A DNA stretch of 64,000 bases from the NCBI GenBank assembly GCA_013152545.1, contig JAADGF010000049.1, positions 1 to 64,000 of the forward strand. Reading direction: 5' to 3'. A program made the position numbers and the translations under genes. Positions 53,085 through 62,748 of the stretch are shown here, in pieces; position 1 is the stretch's first letter, and each line of letters starts with the position of its first letter. Under the pieces are notes generated by a model. It had not been told where the DNA came from and ran no database searches. It saw nothing but the letters and a program-made list of their open reading frames with translations. The DNA is from Gammaproteobacteria bacterium (GTDB taxonomy: Bacteria > Pseudomonadota > Gammaproteobacteria > SZUA-152).

Positions 53085-56000
53085 ATGAAAACAAAAAACA
53101 GCGAAAAAAAAACAGATATTGCAATTATTGGAATGGCTTGTCGGTTTCCGGGCGCAAAAAATTATGAGGAATATTGGGATAATTTAATCACGGGAAAAAA
53201 TTGTGTATCGGAAATACCCGCAGAGCGTTGGCGTTGGGAGCATTATTATGGGGACCCTACCAGTGAAAATAGTAAGACAAATATTAAGTATGGCGGATTT
53301 ATTGAAGACGTAAGTAAGTTTGACCCACTTTATTTCAATATATCACCACGCGAGGCAAGTTACATCGACCCGCAGCACAGAATATTTCTGGAATCCGTAT
53401 GGCATGCTATTGAGGATGCGGGATATAACCCAAGAAGCCTTGCAGGAAAAGATATTGGTGTGTATGCCGGCGTGTCAAAAAATGACTATGCGGAATTGAT
53501 GAGAGAATACCAAGTTCCAATTATTTCTTTTCTGTCAACGGGAACAGTACATTCGATTCTTGCAAATCGAGTGTCCTACCTGCTGGATTTTCAAGGTAAA
53601 AGTGAAGTTGTTGATACCGCGTGTTCTAGTTTTCTGGTTGCGCTGGATAATGCGGTTAATGATATTAATGTCGGGTTTTGTGAATCAGCTGTTGTGGGCG
53701 GAGTCAATGCTATTCTCAGCCCGACAATGTATATTTCGCACAGCAAATCCGGGATGTTGTCAGAGGATGGTCAGTGCCGGTCATTTGATGCCAAGGCTAA
53801 CGGATACGTTCGAGGTGAAGGCGTCGGTGTTGTCTTCATAAAATCTTTGCGTCAGGCATTATCTGACAACGATAATATTCTGGGGGTTATCAAAGGTTCA
53901 GCCGTAAAGCATGGTGGGCGGTCAAACTTTTTAACAGCGCCTAAGGTTTCTGCACAGGCTGCGACCATCAGTGCTGCAATTAAGGCTTCAGATATTAACC
54001 CAAAAACCATCGGGTATATTGAAACGCATGGCACGGGAACGCCACTTGGAGATCCCATTGAAATTAATGCGCTTAAACAGGCATATCAGCCATATTTAAA
54101 TGGCGGTGAAGCGTCTTTTTGCGGCTTGACTTCAACCAAAACAAATATTGGGCATCTTGAAAGTGCAGCGGGTGTTGCAGGGCTTATTAAAGTCTTGTTG
54201 AGCTTTAAATATAAAATCATCCCGTCATTACTGCACTTTGAAACGCTGAATCCCTACATAAAACTGGATGGCAGTCCTTTTTATATTGTCGATAAAAATC
54301 AGGCGTGGAATAAAATCACGTTAGCTGGCATCGAGCACCCTTTGCGAGCAGGTATCAGCTCCTTTGGAATGGGGGGCGTTAATGCACACGTAATAGTGGA
54401 AGAGCCGCCTTGTCTTGGTCGCGAAAAACCAGTAGTAGCACCATTGTCAACTGATAAAAAATACATGGTTCCACTTTCGGCAAAAACAAATGCACAATTG
54501 CATGAGTATGCTACGTCACTTTATAGGTACTTGAGTGATAGAGAGGAATATTGCACGATTAATGATGTATGTTCCACCCTGCAAAACGGCCGTGAAGCAC
54601 TGGAGAAACGGGTTGTATTCCTGGCGGATGATTATCGTCATCTGCTGGATATTTTGAAAGCATTCATCGAAAACAAACAAAGCGATCAAGTTTTTGTTGG
54701 TGATGCAGGTAAAGAAAATACCACTCACTCTGCTTCACGAGTTATCGATAACCACAACAGTGATGAGATTGTCAAACACTGGCTAAAAGGTGACGATATT
54801 AACTGGAAATGTTTTCGCCAAAACCAGGTAGGGAACAAAATTCAGTTGCCTGCATACCCATTCCAAAAGCGACATTGCTGGTTTCCTCGGTTGGAAGAAA
54901 ACGAAAAACCACTGTCGAATGAAAAAAAAGGAACAGGTTCTGTATATCAGGATTTTTTAAAGTCAGATTATTTTATACGTGATCATCGTGTTAAAGGCGT
55001 GAATATTGTTCCTGGGGTTAAGTGTTTAGGTGTTTTTCAGGAGATTGGAGAAAAAATAAGCCAGGAATCTGTTCGGAAACTAGAGGATATTTATTGGGCA
55101 CGAGCGATCAAGGTCGAGAACGATATTCGTATTGATGTGAAATACACCACTAATAATATTGGTAAAAGCTATAATCTCTCTTTGGAAAAGGAGGGCGAAA
55201 AATATTGTACAGGTAAAATTGTTACCGACTCTCAGGTAAAGCCACTGCATCGAATTGATATTGGAAAAATTAAGGCGAGATGTGGAGACACGTTAGGATA
55301 TCAGGCGTTGTATCATCAGTTTGAAAATAATGGATTGGACTATGGCGATACTTTTCAAACAATAAAAACCTGCAATTACAACAAAACGGAAATATTGTGT
55401 GTATTAAAACGCGCTTATTCTGGCAATAGTAGCAACAGTATGCTGGAACCCTCCATGCTTGATGGGGTTTTTCAGTCTGTTGTGGCATTGCAAATATTAA
55501 ATGCAGAGAAAAAACAAGAGCAACACGTTCCCTTTTATCTGAAGTCAATAAAAATACACCGTAATATTCCTGATCAGTGTTACGCATATTCAGCAATAAG
55601 CAGAAAACCTTCGGAAGGTGGACGCACCGCTTTTAATATGTATTTGTGTGACCAGCGAGGGAATATCATTGTTGAGTTTTCGGAGTTTGTTAAACGCGTC
55701 TATTCGCCATTGTCATCATCAAACCATGTTTTTGAAAAAAATGTTTCTTCAAACTATATTTCTTCAAACAGTGATTTTTCAAGAAAAATTTCTATAAACA
55801 ATGACAATCATATTATGGAAAAAACCATGCTGCATTATACTCCGCGATGGATTCTAAGAAAATCAGGCATGCATAATGAAAATATTTCCTGCTTAATTAT
55901 TTTTGATACTAACCCATCATTAGCAACGTTGTTGCGTAAAACAGGAAGCTACCAAACCGTTATCCTGGTAAAAATGGGTGATCAGTTTAAACAAACTGGA

Positions 56001-59000
56001 AAAAACACCTATACAGTTAACCATAAGAAAGGTCATTCATTTAAGTCGTTGTGGGATTCCTTGAAAAAACGCGGAATAGATGTAGAAGCAATACTTTACA
56101 AGTGGAACTATAAAGACAGCTCGTCAATATCACATAATCTTGATTTTGGTATAAAGTTATTACTGTTACTGACACAGTCCCTGATGTTCGCCAAGCTGCC
56201 AAAACGGGTTCGTATCTTTTATCTGTATCTCATTCAGGATTCTGTCGCGTCATGTCTTCACTCATCAGTGGGTGCATTCTCCAGGACCCTGGCATTTGAA
56301 AATCCTAACATTAGACTGACGTCTGTTGGTTTAAGTGAACATAGCCCAGAAAAAATTGCGAATGTGGCACGTCAGGAACTGAGTTTTTACCAGAATTCAC
56401 CGCTTAATGAGGTTCAGTATATTAATGGCCAGCGGAAAATCCGCGTGATTATTCGATACAAGGGCTTTTCCGGGGCGTTGGACAAGTCGCTGATTAAGCA
56501 TAATGGTACTTATTTAATAGCAGGTGGCGCGGGCGGATTAGGGTATGTGTTCGCTCAACATCTGGCCAAAAATTATGCTGCCCACTTGATTCTGATCGGG
56601 CGTTCAACGATAAACGAAACTATTGAAAAAAAGCTTGATCAGCTTTGTCGGCTTGGCGGGAATGGGTATTACTATTCTGTGGATATCAATAGTGAAATTT
56701 CCGTGAACAATATTTTTCAAGAAATTCGTGAGAATGATATTCACTTAAATGGTGTGATGAATTGTGCCGGCTTAATTGAAGACTCCTACATAATAAATAA
56801 AACCAGGGAGTCATTCGACAGCGTTATTGCACCGAAAATAATGGGCACGCTTAATTTAGACAACGCAAGCAAACAGTATCCACTGGATTTTTTCATTTTA
56901 TTTTCATCAATTGCTTCCATTATGCCCAATCAGGGGCAATGCGACTATGCCGCAGCAAACAGTTTCCTGGATGAGTTTGCATTCTACAGAAATCACTTGA
57001 CGGAACAGGATAAACGAACGGGCAAGACAATTGCGATTAATTGGCCTCTCTGGAAGGATGGCGGAATAGGCGTGATCAAAGCAGAAGAAGATCATTTGTG
57101 GGATGTTTTTGGAATGAAAGCGCTGGAAAGTGACAGGGGCTTATCCATTTTTGATGAGATTTTAGCCCAGGAACCGGAATTGCTTCCATCGCAATTAATA
57201 GTAATTGAAGGTGAACAATACAAAATTGAAAAACACCTTTCTGTATCAAAAAACGAGAATTTTTTTGAGAAAGATAATGTCAAGAATGAATCAACCCTAA
57301 AAGAAAGAATACGAAAAATAATTTCAAGGGAAGGCGGGGGTTCGAGAGAGATTCGTGATGTAGAAAACCTGGCAGATTACGGTATTGATTCTGTGGGGCT
57401 TTCTAAAATTGCAACATCAATTAATGACATATTTTCTTTGGGGGTAGACCCAACACTATTTTTTGACCTGAATACAGTTGCAAAAATTTCAAATTATATT
57501 TGGGAAAATTATAGTGCATTGTTGCGTGATAATTCTGTCCAGAATCAAAAATCGTTGTTATTTACGCCCGAGCGAGCTTTGATTGATATGGATTTTTCAG
57601 ATAGTTCGCATTTGATTTTTCAAAAAACGCTATCTGATGAAGAGTTTTTTATGAAAGATCACGTTGTTGAAGGGTTGTATAACGTTCCTGGTGCTTGTTA
57701 TATCGAAATGGCTTTACAGGCCGGTAGTTTGTTGGCAGATGAAAAAAAGGTATTCAGGCTATCCAATAACTATTGGGCAAAACAGCTATCCACATCGGGA
57801 GACCCGATTCGGGCAGATTTACATTTGGTGAAAAAAGATGATTTCTATGAGTATGAAATAACACACGTTGAAGGCCGCGAAAAAGTCATTCATGCACTCG
57901 GGCAGGTACATACGAAACTGATCGAGGATATTGATAACGAGTTGGTAGCATCAATCGATATTGATGCAGTTAAACGTCGGTGTGCTGTGATCAGAGAATC
58001 AGAAGAAATTTATAAATTTATACACGCTGAAGGGCTGCACGTAGGCCCGAGCTTTCAGCCGATGGTTCAGATAAATTTAAGTGCAAGGGAAGCACTCTCT
58101 CATTTAAAGCTGCCAGAATTTATATCAAATACTTATGAGGACTATGTTCTCCACCCCAGCATGCTCACCGGTGTTTTGCAGACAGCATTACTCAATAATA
58201 AACCGGAAGGCATGAACAATAATCAATTTATACCGATTGCCATTGATGAGATTGTTGTCTTCAGGAAAATACCAAAAGAGTGTTATGTGTACACAGAAAT
58301 CATAGATTTAACGAAGAAAAATAATGAAATAAGGAAATATAATGCCCGAATTATTACGACCGCAGGGGATGTTGTTGTCGATATCAAGGGATTATCACTG
58401 CGCAACCTGACACATTCAAATGAGCCGGTTGAAGAGCAAGACTCAATATTAGCAGAAAAAATCGATACAGTCACTGAGTCTTCAGGGGTAACTCTGGAAG
58501 AAGTCTGTGAGTTATTAAAAGAAAACCTGTCGGATGCCATTGGAATGCCGCCTTGCGATATTGATGCGAATGTTCCCTTGGAATCATATGGGATAAATTC
58601 TGTCATGATCGTTGATCTTAATCGGCGACTTGAGCAAGTTTTTGGGAATTTATCGAAAACGCTCTTTTTTGAATACAAAAATATTCTGGAACTTGCTGAA
58701 TATTTTTTGACTCACCATCAACATACTCTGCAAAGAATAATGACTGATAAGAGGGGTACAGATTATCCTGACGAAAAATCCGCAAAAACTGACAATATCA
58801 ATGAAAGTCTTCAGGAAGATAACAGTGCTGATATCGTTGATGTTGATATTTTTGTAACCGATGACTCTTATCCTGAGAGCAGGGTGACTGATTCCATGGA
58901 GACAAATGAAGAATCGATTGCAATTGTCGGTATGAGTGGACGATATCCAGCGGCAAGAAACCTGTCTGAGTTTTGGGAAAACTTAAAGGCTGGCAAGGAT

Positions 59001-62000
59001 AGTATCAGTAACATACCAGCGTCGAGATTTGATCGTCAGACATTACAGAAGTTATTCCCGGATCAAAATTTGTTACCCGAAGAATGGGGTGGTTTTCTTG
59101 ACGATATCGATAAATTTGACCCTTTGTTTTTTAATATTTCACCACGAGAAGCCGCAGTAATAGACCCACAGGAGCGTTTGTTTCTCGAAGTCGCCTGGGA
59201 GAGTATTGAAGATGCAGGCTACAACCACAAAAATCTAAAAGGGGAGTCTGTGGGCGTTTTTGTCGGTGCGTTATGGCAGCCCTATATTACGTTGGGTGTT
59301 GAACAAACATTTAAAGGTAATTTACAAAGGCCACATGGGCTGCTTTACAGTATTGCAAACAGAGTGTCTTTTTTCTTTGACTGGTGTGGGCCGAGCCTAG
59401 CGGTCGATACTGCCTGTTCAGCTTCATTAACAGCACTTCATTTGGCCTGTGAAAGTTTGAAACGAAAAGAAAGTCACAGTGCTATCGTTGGTGGTGTCAA
59501 TATATCACTTTCGTCGAGCAAGTACTTATGGCTGAGTAATAATAATTTTCTCTCCAGTGATGGGAAATGTCGGAGTTTTGGTCGTGGTGGAGATGGATAC
59601 GTTCCAGGAGAAGGGGTTGGCGCTGTTTACATTAAACGCCTGAAGGATGCAATACGGGACGGTGACCATATTTACGGCTTAATTAAAGGCACATCCATCA
59701 ATCACGGTGGAAAAACCAATGGGTATACTGTTCCAAACCCAGTTAAGCAAGCCGAACTCATATTATCTACATTGAATAAAAGTGGTATTTCACCCGAAGA
59801 TATTTCCTATGTTGAGGCGCATGGAACGGGCACATCGCTGGGTGATCCCATTGAAATAACGGGGTTACAGAAGGCTTTTTCCAATTTTACGGATAAAAAG
59901 GAATTTTGTGCCATCGGGTCAGTCAAGTCCAATATTGGCCACCTGGAAGCGGCAGCCGGTATTGCGGGTTTAACAAAGTTATTGCTCCAGATGAAACACC
60001 GGACATTGGTTCCGTCAATTAATTCCGATGTGCCAAATCCTAATATTGATTTTTTATCCACGCCCTTTGTCGTGCAAAAAACATTGCAAAGCTGGTCTCC
60101 CTTTGCAAGCAAGGATAATGATGGGCATAAAAAAGAAGAACCGCTACGGGCAATGGTGAGTTCTTTTGGTGCTGGAGGAAGCAATGCACACGCAATTGTT
60201 GAGGAATATTACGATATAGCTAGTACCAATGTAAGCAATACTAATCGACAGGGCAAGGATAAACACGGGACGGTTTCTCGCCTTTCTTCGGGAAAAAATA
60301 TCATTATACCCTTATCAGCAAAAAACCTGGAGCGTTTGAAATTATGTGCCAGCAATCTGTTGGATTACATAAATGTGAATGAAGCCGATATTCTGAATGT
60401 CGGTGACCATTACAGGGACGCCGCAATTTTTCTGGAAGATATTGCATATACCCTGCAAATTGGCCGGGAAGAAATGGATGAACGGGTTGTCTTTTTGGTG
60501 AATGATATCTCTGATTTGAAGGAAAAATTAAAGCGCTATGTCAATAGAGACAATGTTGCGACTTCCAGTATTATTCACGGAAATATAGGGTCGGACCGAA
60601 AGTTATTTGCCGTATTTTCACTGGATAATGAGCTTAATAATATTTTTACTCACTGGATTTCGTCAGGTGATGGGGTAAAAGTTGCGACGTTATGGGTAAA
60701 TGGAATAACGATTGACTGGAATCATTTATATTCTTCCCGAAAACCAGAAAAAGTCAGCTTGCCGACTTACCCTTTCCGAAAGGACAGGCATTGGATTACT
60801 GAAACGGATGTTCAATTGATTGCGGATATCGCTGTTTCTCGTCAAATCGCATTGATTCATCCACTTTTACACGAAAATACCTCAGATTTATACACGCAGC
60901 GATATAGCTCCACATTTACTGGTAAAGAAAAATATTTTGAATATATGCCTGGAAAAGAAACGGGAATATTGTCGCGCATGACATATTTGGAAATGGCAAG
61001 TGCAGCAATTGCCCTGGCCAGTGGTGAAAAGAACAGGAAACAAAACACCATTGTGTTATCTGATGTTGAATGGATAAATAATTTCACTGTCGGCGGGCAG
61101 GATAGAGAATTACATATTGCACTGACTCTGGATGATGATCATGCTGAGGGTAGTGAGACAGCCTTTTTTGAGATCTACTCGATCAATGACGATCAAGAAG
61201 AAAATTTATTTTTTCACGCTCGTGGGTGTGCTTGTATCGATAGTAAGAATAACAGTGAACAAATAGATGTTTCTTTATTGGCCAGAAAGATGAACAGTAA
61301 AAATCTAGCCCCGAGAGAATTTGAACCAATTTTAAATTCAGTGGAAAATTTACACTATGATGGAAGTATTGAAGCAATTGACATTGGGGATAATAGCGCA
61401 CTCATAAAGTTTGAATCAACCCGGCCTTCAGAAAGTGGATCGCTAGCCAATCCAACTACGTGTTTTTCTCTTCACCCTGATACCTTGAGGCGAGTATTAC
61501 CTGCATTGCTGGTCATCGCTTATAACCGTAAAAAACTACCAGTTAATAGTGTTTTTCTAGATGATTTGTCCTCCATATCATCCGGTTCTCCAATGATGCT
61601 TAAAACGCTTGATCTATATCAGGGGTTTTCAGAAAACATGTATGCATGGGTCAAAAATATCAGCCATTCTGTGTTGCCTGCAAGTGATGTAGCCATGAGC
61701 AATACAGCTACAACTAAAAGTATTATGAATCTGGACATAGATTTCATAGACAATAATGGTTATGTGTGTGCCCGTGCAATTGGCTTGAGTTTTAATAGTG
61801 AAGACGTATTAATGGGTGCTGATATTTTACCCTCAATAAATAACACTCCAGAAAAGCCCCCGAACGTTCCTGAAAAACCCACAACAGTTATTTTGTCAGA
61901 GTTACAGTCAGCTTGTCGGGTGAAGTCACTCAATAACGATTTAAAAAAAGACAATACACGAGAGCATAAACGTCATGAAAGAGCGTTGCTATCCTGCGAT

Positions 62001-62732
62001 ATAAGTCAAAAGTCAGCTGTTGATATGGTTAATACATCAGGTTCGTTAAGTGAGTTATCGACACCAAATCATGATTTTTCAAATATGCTGAGTGAAAGCC
62101 TTGCTAATGCGCTGTATATGGAGTTGGATGATGTGGATATTGACACGCAATTTACTGAAATGGGGTTGGACTCTATTGTTGGTTTTGAGTGGATAAACGA
62201 ACTCAAAGGGAAATTTTTGTTTGATATCAATGCGACCATTGTTTACGACTATCCCACTATACGAGAGTTTTCACATTATTTGGAAAGCAAAATGTCTCAA
62301 CAGCGATTCGATATCGGACGGTCTAACCAAGAAAATGTGCATGGTGTTGTTTCACAAATAAGAAAACATGAAGGGAATAAAATCACAGATACAGAAATTA
62401 TAAAGTCTGCAATGCTAGAAAATTACTCAGACTCAAAGGGTGTATCCATTTTTCAAACAGGTGAGTTACAAAAGGTGCTTGCAAAGAGCTTATCGGAAGC
62501 ATTGTACATGGATGAGAATGATGTCAATTCGGAGTCGTCATTCATCGATATGGGATTGGATTCAATTGTTGGTGTTGAATGGATAAAAGCAATTAATGAT
62601 CAGTTTGATACATCAATCTCGGCGACTGCCGTGTATGACTATACAAATTTGTATGATTTTGCACATTATCTTGAAAAGATTATAAAAAATAAAACAGAAG
62701 AAAAACTGCCGCAGGTCGAGATGGCTGATTAA
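53085..62732 (+). CDS. Trans-AT type I polyketide synthase: KS-DH-KR-ACP-DH*-ACP-KS-DH(dead)-ACP-ACP
   Basis: This 3215-residue megasynthase extends polyketide chains; no AT domain is present. KS1 (about 10-445) has Cys180, His315, His357. DH1 (about 610-870) has H634 in HRVKGVNIVP and D793. KR (about 1140-1360) has TYLIAGGAGGLG, Ser1275, Tyr1288. ACP1 has Ser1436 (GIDS). DH2 (about 1500-1760) keeps H1526 (HVVEGLYNVP), but its catalytic Asp is Thr1695. ACP2 has Ser1839 (GINS). KS2 (about 1945-2390) has Cys2111, His2246, His2286. DH3 (about 2590-2850) has lost the HxxxGxxxxP motif (Met2621 at the His site) and the Asp (Arg2802). ACP3 and ACP4 have Ser3030 and Ser3160 in GLDSIVGxEW. The product is unknown. 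Confidence 0.93.
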   Translation: MKTKNSEKKTDIAIIGMACRFPGAKNYEEYWDNLITGKNCVSEIPAERWRWEHYYGDPTSENSKTNIKYGGFIEDVSKFDPLYFNISPREASYIDPQHRIFLESVWHAIEDAGYNPRSLAGKDIGVYAGVSKNDYAELMREYQVPIISFLSTGTVHSILANRVSYLLDFQGKSEVVDTACSSFLVALDNAVNDINVGFCESAVVGGVNAILSPTMYISHSKSGMLSEDGQCRSFDAKANGYVRGEGVGVVFIKSLRQALSDNDNILGVIKGSAVKHGGRSNFLTAPKVSAQAATISAAIKASDINPKTIGYIETHGTGTPLGDPIEINALKQAYQPYLNGGEASFCGLTSTKTNIGHLESAAGVAGLIKVLLSFKYKIIPSLLHFETLNPYIKLDGSPFYIVDKNQAWNKITLAGIEHPLRAGISSFGMGGVNAHVIVEEPPCLGREKPVVAPLSTDKKYMVPLSAKTNAQLHEYATSLYRYLSDREEYCTINDVCSTLQNGREALEKRVVFLADDYRHLLDILKAFIENKQSDQVFVGDAGKENTTHSASRVIDNHNSDEIVKHWLKGDDINWKCFRQNQVGNKIQLPAYPFQKRHCWFPRLEENEKPLSNEKKGTGSVYQDFLKSDYFIRDHRVKGVNIVPGVKCLGVFQEIGEKISQESVRKLEDIYWARAIKVENDIRIDVKYTTNNIGKSYNLSLEKEGEKYCTGKIVTDSQVKPLHRIDIGKIKARCGDTLGYQALYHQFENNGLDYGDTFQTIKTCNYNKTEILCVLKRAYSGNSSNSMLEPSMLDGVFQSVVALQILNAEKKQEQHVPFYLKSIKIHRNIPDQCYAYSAISRKPSEGGRTAFNMYLCDQRGNIIVEFSEFVKRVYSPLSSSNHVFEKNVSSNYISSNSDFSRKISINNDNHIMEKTMLHYTPRWILRKSGMHNENISCLIIFDTNPSLATLLRKTGSYQTVILVKMGDQFKQTGKNTYTVNHKKGHSFKSLWDSLKKRGIDVEAILYKWNYKDSSSISHNLDFGIKLLLLLTQSLMFAKLPKRVRIFYLYLIQDSVASCLHSSVGAFSRTLAFENPNIRLTSVGLSEHSPEKIANVARQELSFYQNSPLNEVQYINGQRKIRVIIRYKGFSGALDKSLIKHNGTYLIAGGAGGLGYVFAQHLAKNYAAHLILIGRSTINETIEKKLDQLCRLGGNGYYYSVDINSEISVNNIFQEIRENDIHLNGVMNCAGLIEDSYIINKTRESFDSVIAPKIMGTLNLDNASKQYPLDFFILFSSIASIMPNQGQCDYAAANSFLDEFAFYRNHLTEQDKRTGKTIAINWPLWKDGGIGVIKAEEDHLWDVFGMKALESDRGLSIFDEILAQEPELLPSQLIVIEGEQYKIEKHLSVSKNENFFEKDNVKNESTLKERIRKIISREGGGSREIRDVENLADYGIDSVGLSKIATSINDIFSLGVDPTLFFDLNTVAKISNYIWENYSALLRDNSVQNQKSLLFTPERALIDMDFSDSSHLIFQKTLSDEEFFMKDHVVEGLYNVPGACYIEMALQAGSLLADEKKVFRLSNNYWAKQLSTSGDPIRADLHLVKKDDFYEYEITHVEGREKVIHALGQVHTKLIEDIDNELVASIDIDAVKRRCAVIRESEEIYKFIHAEGLHVGPSFQPMVQINLSAREALSHLKLPEFISNTYEDYVLHPSMLTGVLQTALLNNKPEGMNNNQFIPIAIDEIVVFRKIPKECYVYTEIIDLTKKNNEIRKYNARIITTAGDVVVDIKGLSLRNLTHSNEPVEEQDSILAEKIDTVTESSGVTLEEVCELLKENLSDAIGMPPCDIDANVPLESYGINSVMIVDLNRRLEQVFGNLSKTLFFEYKNILELAEYFLTHHQHTLQRIMTDKRGTDYPDEKSAKTDNINESLQEDNSADIVDVDIFVTDDSYPESRVTDSMETNEESIAIVGMSGRYPAARNLSEFWENLKAGKDSISNIPASRFDRQTLQKLFPDQNLLPEEWGGFLDDIDKFDPLFFNISPREAAVIDPQERLFLEVAWESIEDAGYNHKNLKGESVGVFVGALWQPYITLGVEQTFKGNLQRPHGLLYSIANRVSFFFDWCGPSLAVDTACSASLTALHLACESLKRKESHSAIVGGVNISLSSSKYLWLSNNNFLSSDGKCRSFGRGGDGYVPGEGVGAVYIKRLKDAIRDGDHIYGLIKGTSINHGGKTNGYTVPNPVKQAELILSTLNKSGISPEDISYVEAHGTGTSLGDPIEITGLQKAFSNFTDKKEFCAIGSVKSNIGHLEAAAGIAGLTKLLLQMKHRTLVPSINSDVPNPNIDFLSTPFVVQKTLQSWSPFASKDNDGHKKEEPLRAMVSSFGAGGSNAHAIVEEYYDIASTNVSNTNRQGKDKHGTVSRLSSGKNIIIPLSAKNLERLKLCASNLLDYINVNEADILNVGDHYRDAAIFLEDIAYTLQIGREEMDERVVFLVNDISDLKEKLKRYVNRDNVATSSIIHGNIGSDRKLFAVFSLDNELNNIFTHWISSGDGVKVATLWVNGITIDWNHLYSSRKPEKVSLPTYPFRKDRHWITETDVQLIADIAVSRQIALIHPLLHENTSDLYTQRYSSTFTGKEKYFEYMPGKETGILSRMTYLEMASAAIALASGEKNRKQNTIVLSDVEWINNFTVGGQDRELHIALTLDDDHAEGSETAFFEIYSINDDQEENLFFHARGCACIDSKNNSEQIDVSLLARKMNSKNLAPREFEPILNSVENLHYDGSIEAIDIGDNSALIKFESTRPSESGSLANPTTCFSLHPDTLRRVLPALLVIAYNRKKLPVNSVFLDDLSSISSGSPMMLKTLDLYQGFSENMYAWVKNISHSVLPASDVAMSNTATTKSIMNLDIDFIDNNGYVCARAIGLSFNSEDVLMGADILPSINNTPEKPPNVPEKPTTVILSELQSACRVKSLNNDLKKDNTREHKRHERALLSCDISQKSAVDMVNTSGSLSELSTPNHDFSNMLSESLANALYMELDDVDIDTQFTEMGLDSIVGFEWINELKGKFLFDINATIVYDYPTIREFSHYLESKMSQQRFDIGRSNQENVHGVVSQIRKHEGNKITDTEIIKSAMLENYSDSKGVSIFQTGELQKVLAKSLSEALYMDENDVNSESSFIDMGLDSIVGVEWIKAINDQFDTSISATAVYDYTNLYDFAHYLEKIIKNKTEEKLPQVEMAD

Positions 62733-62748
62733 ATCAGTGAAAAATAAA

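Noticed and set aside
53085-62732. Acyltransferase domain inside the megasynthase
   Set aside because: No GHSxG-type serine motif with AT context was found between KS and DH or elsewhere; the regions after both KS domains are short post-KS linkers.
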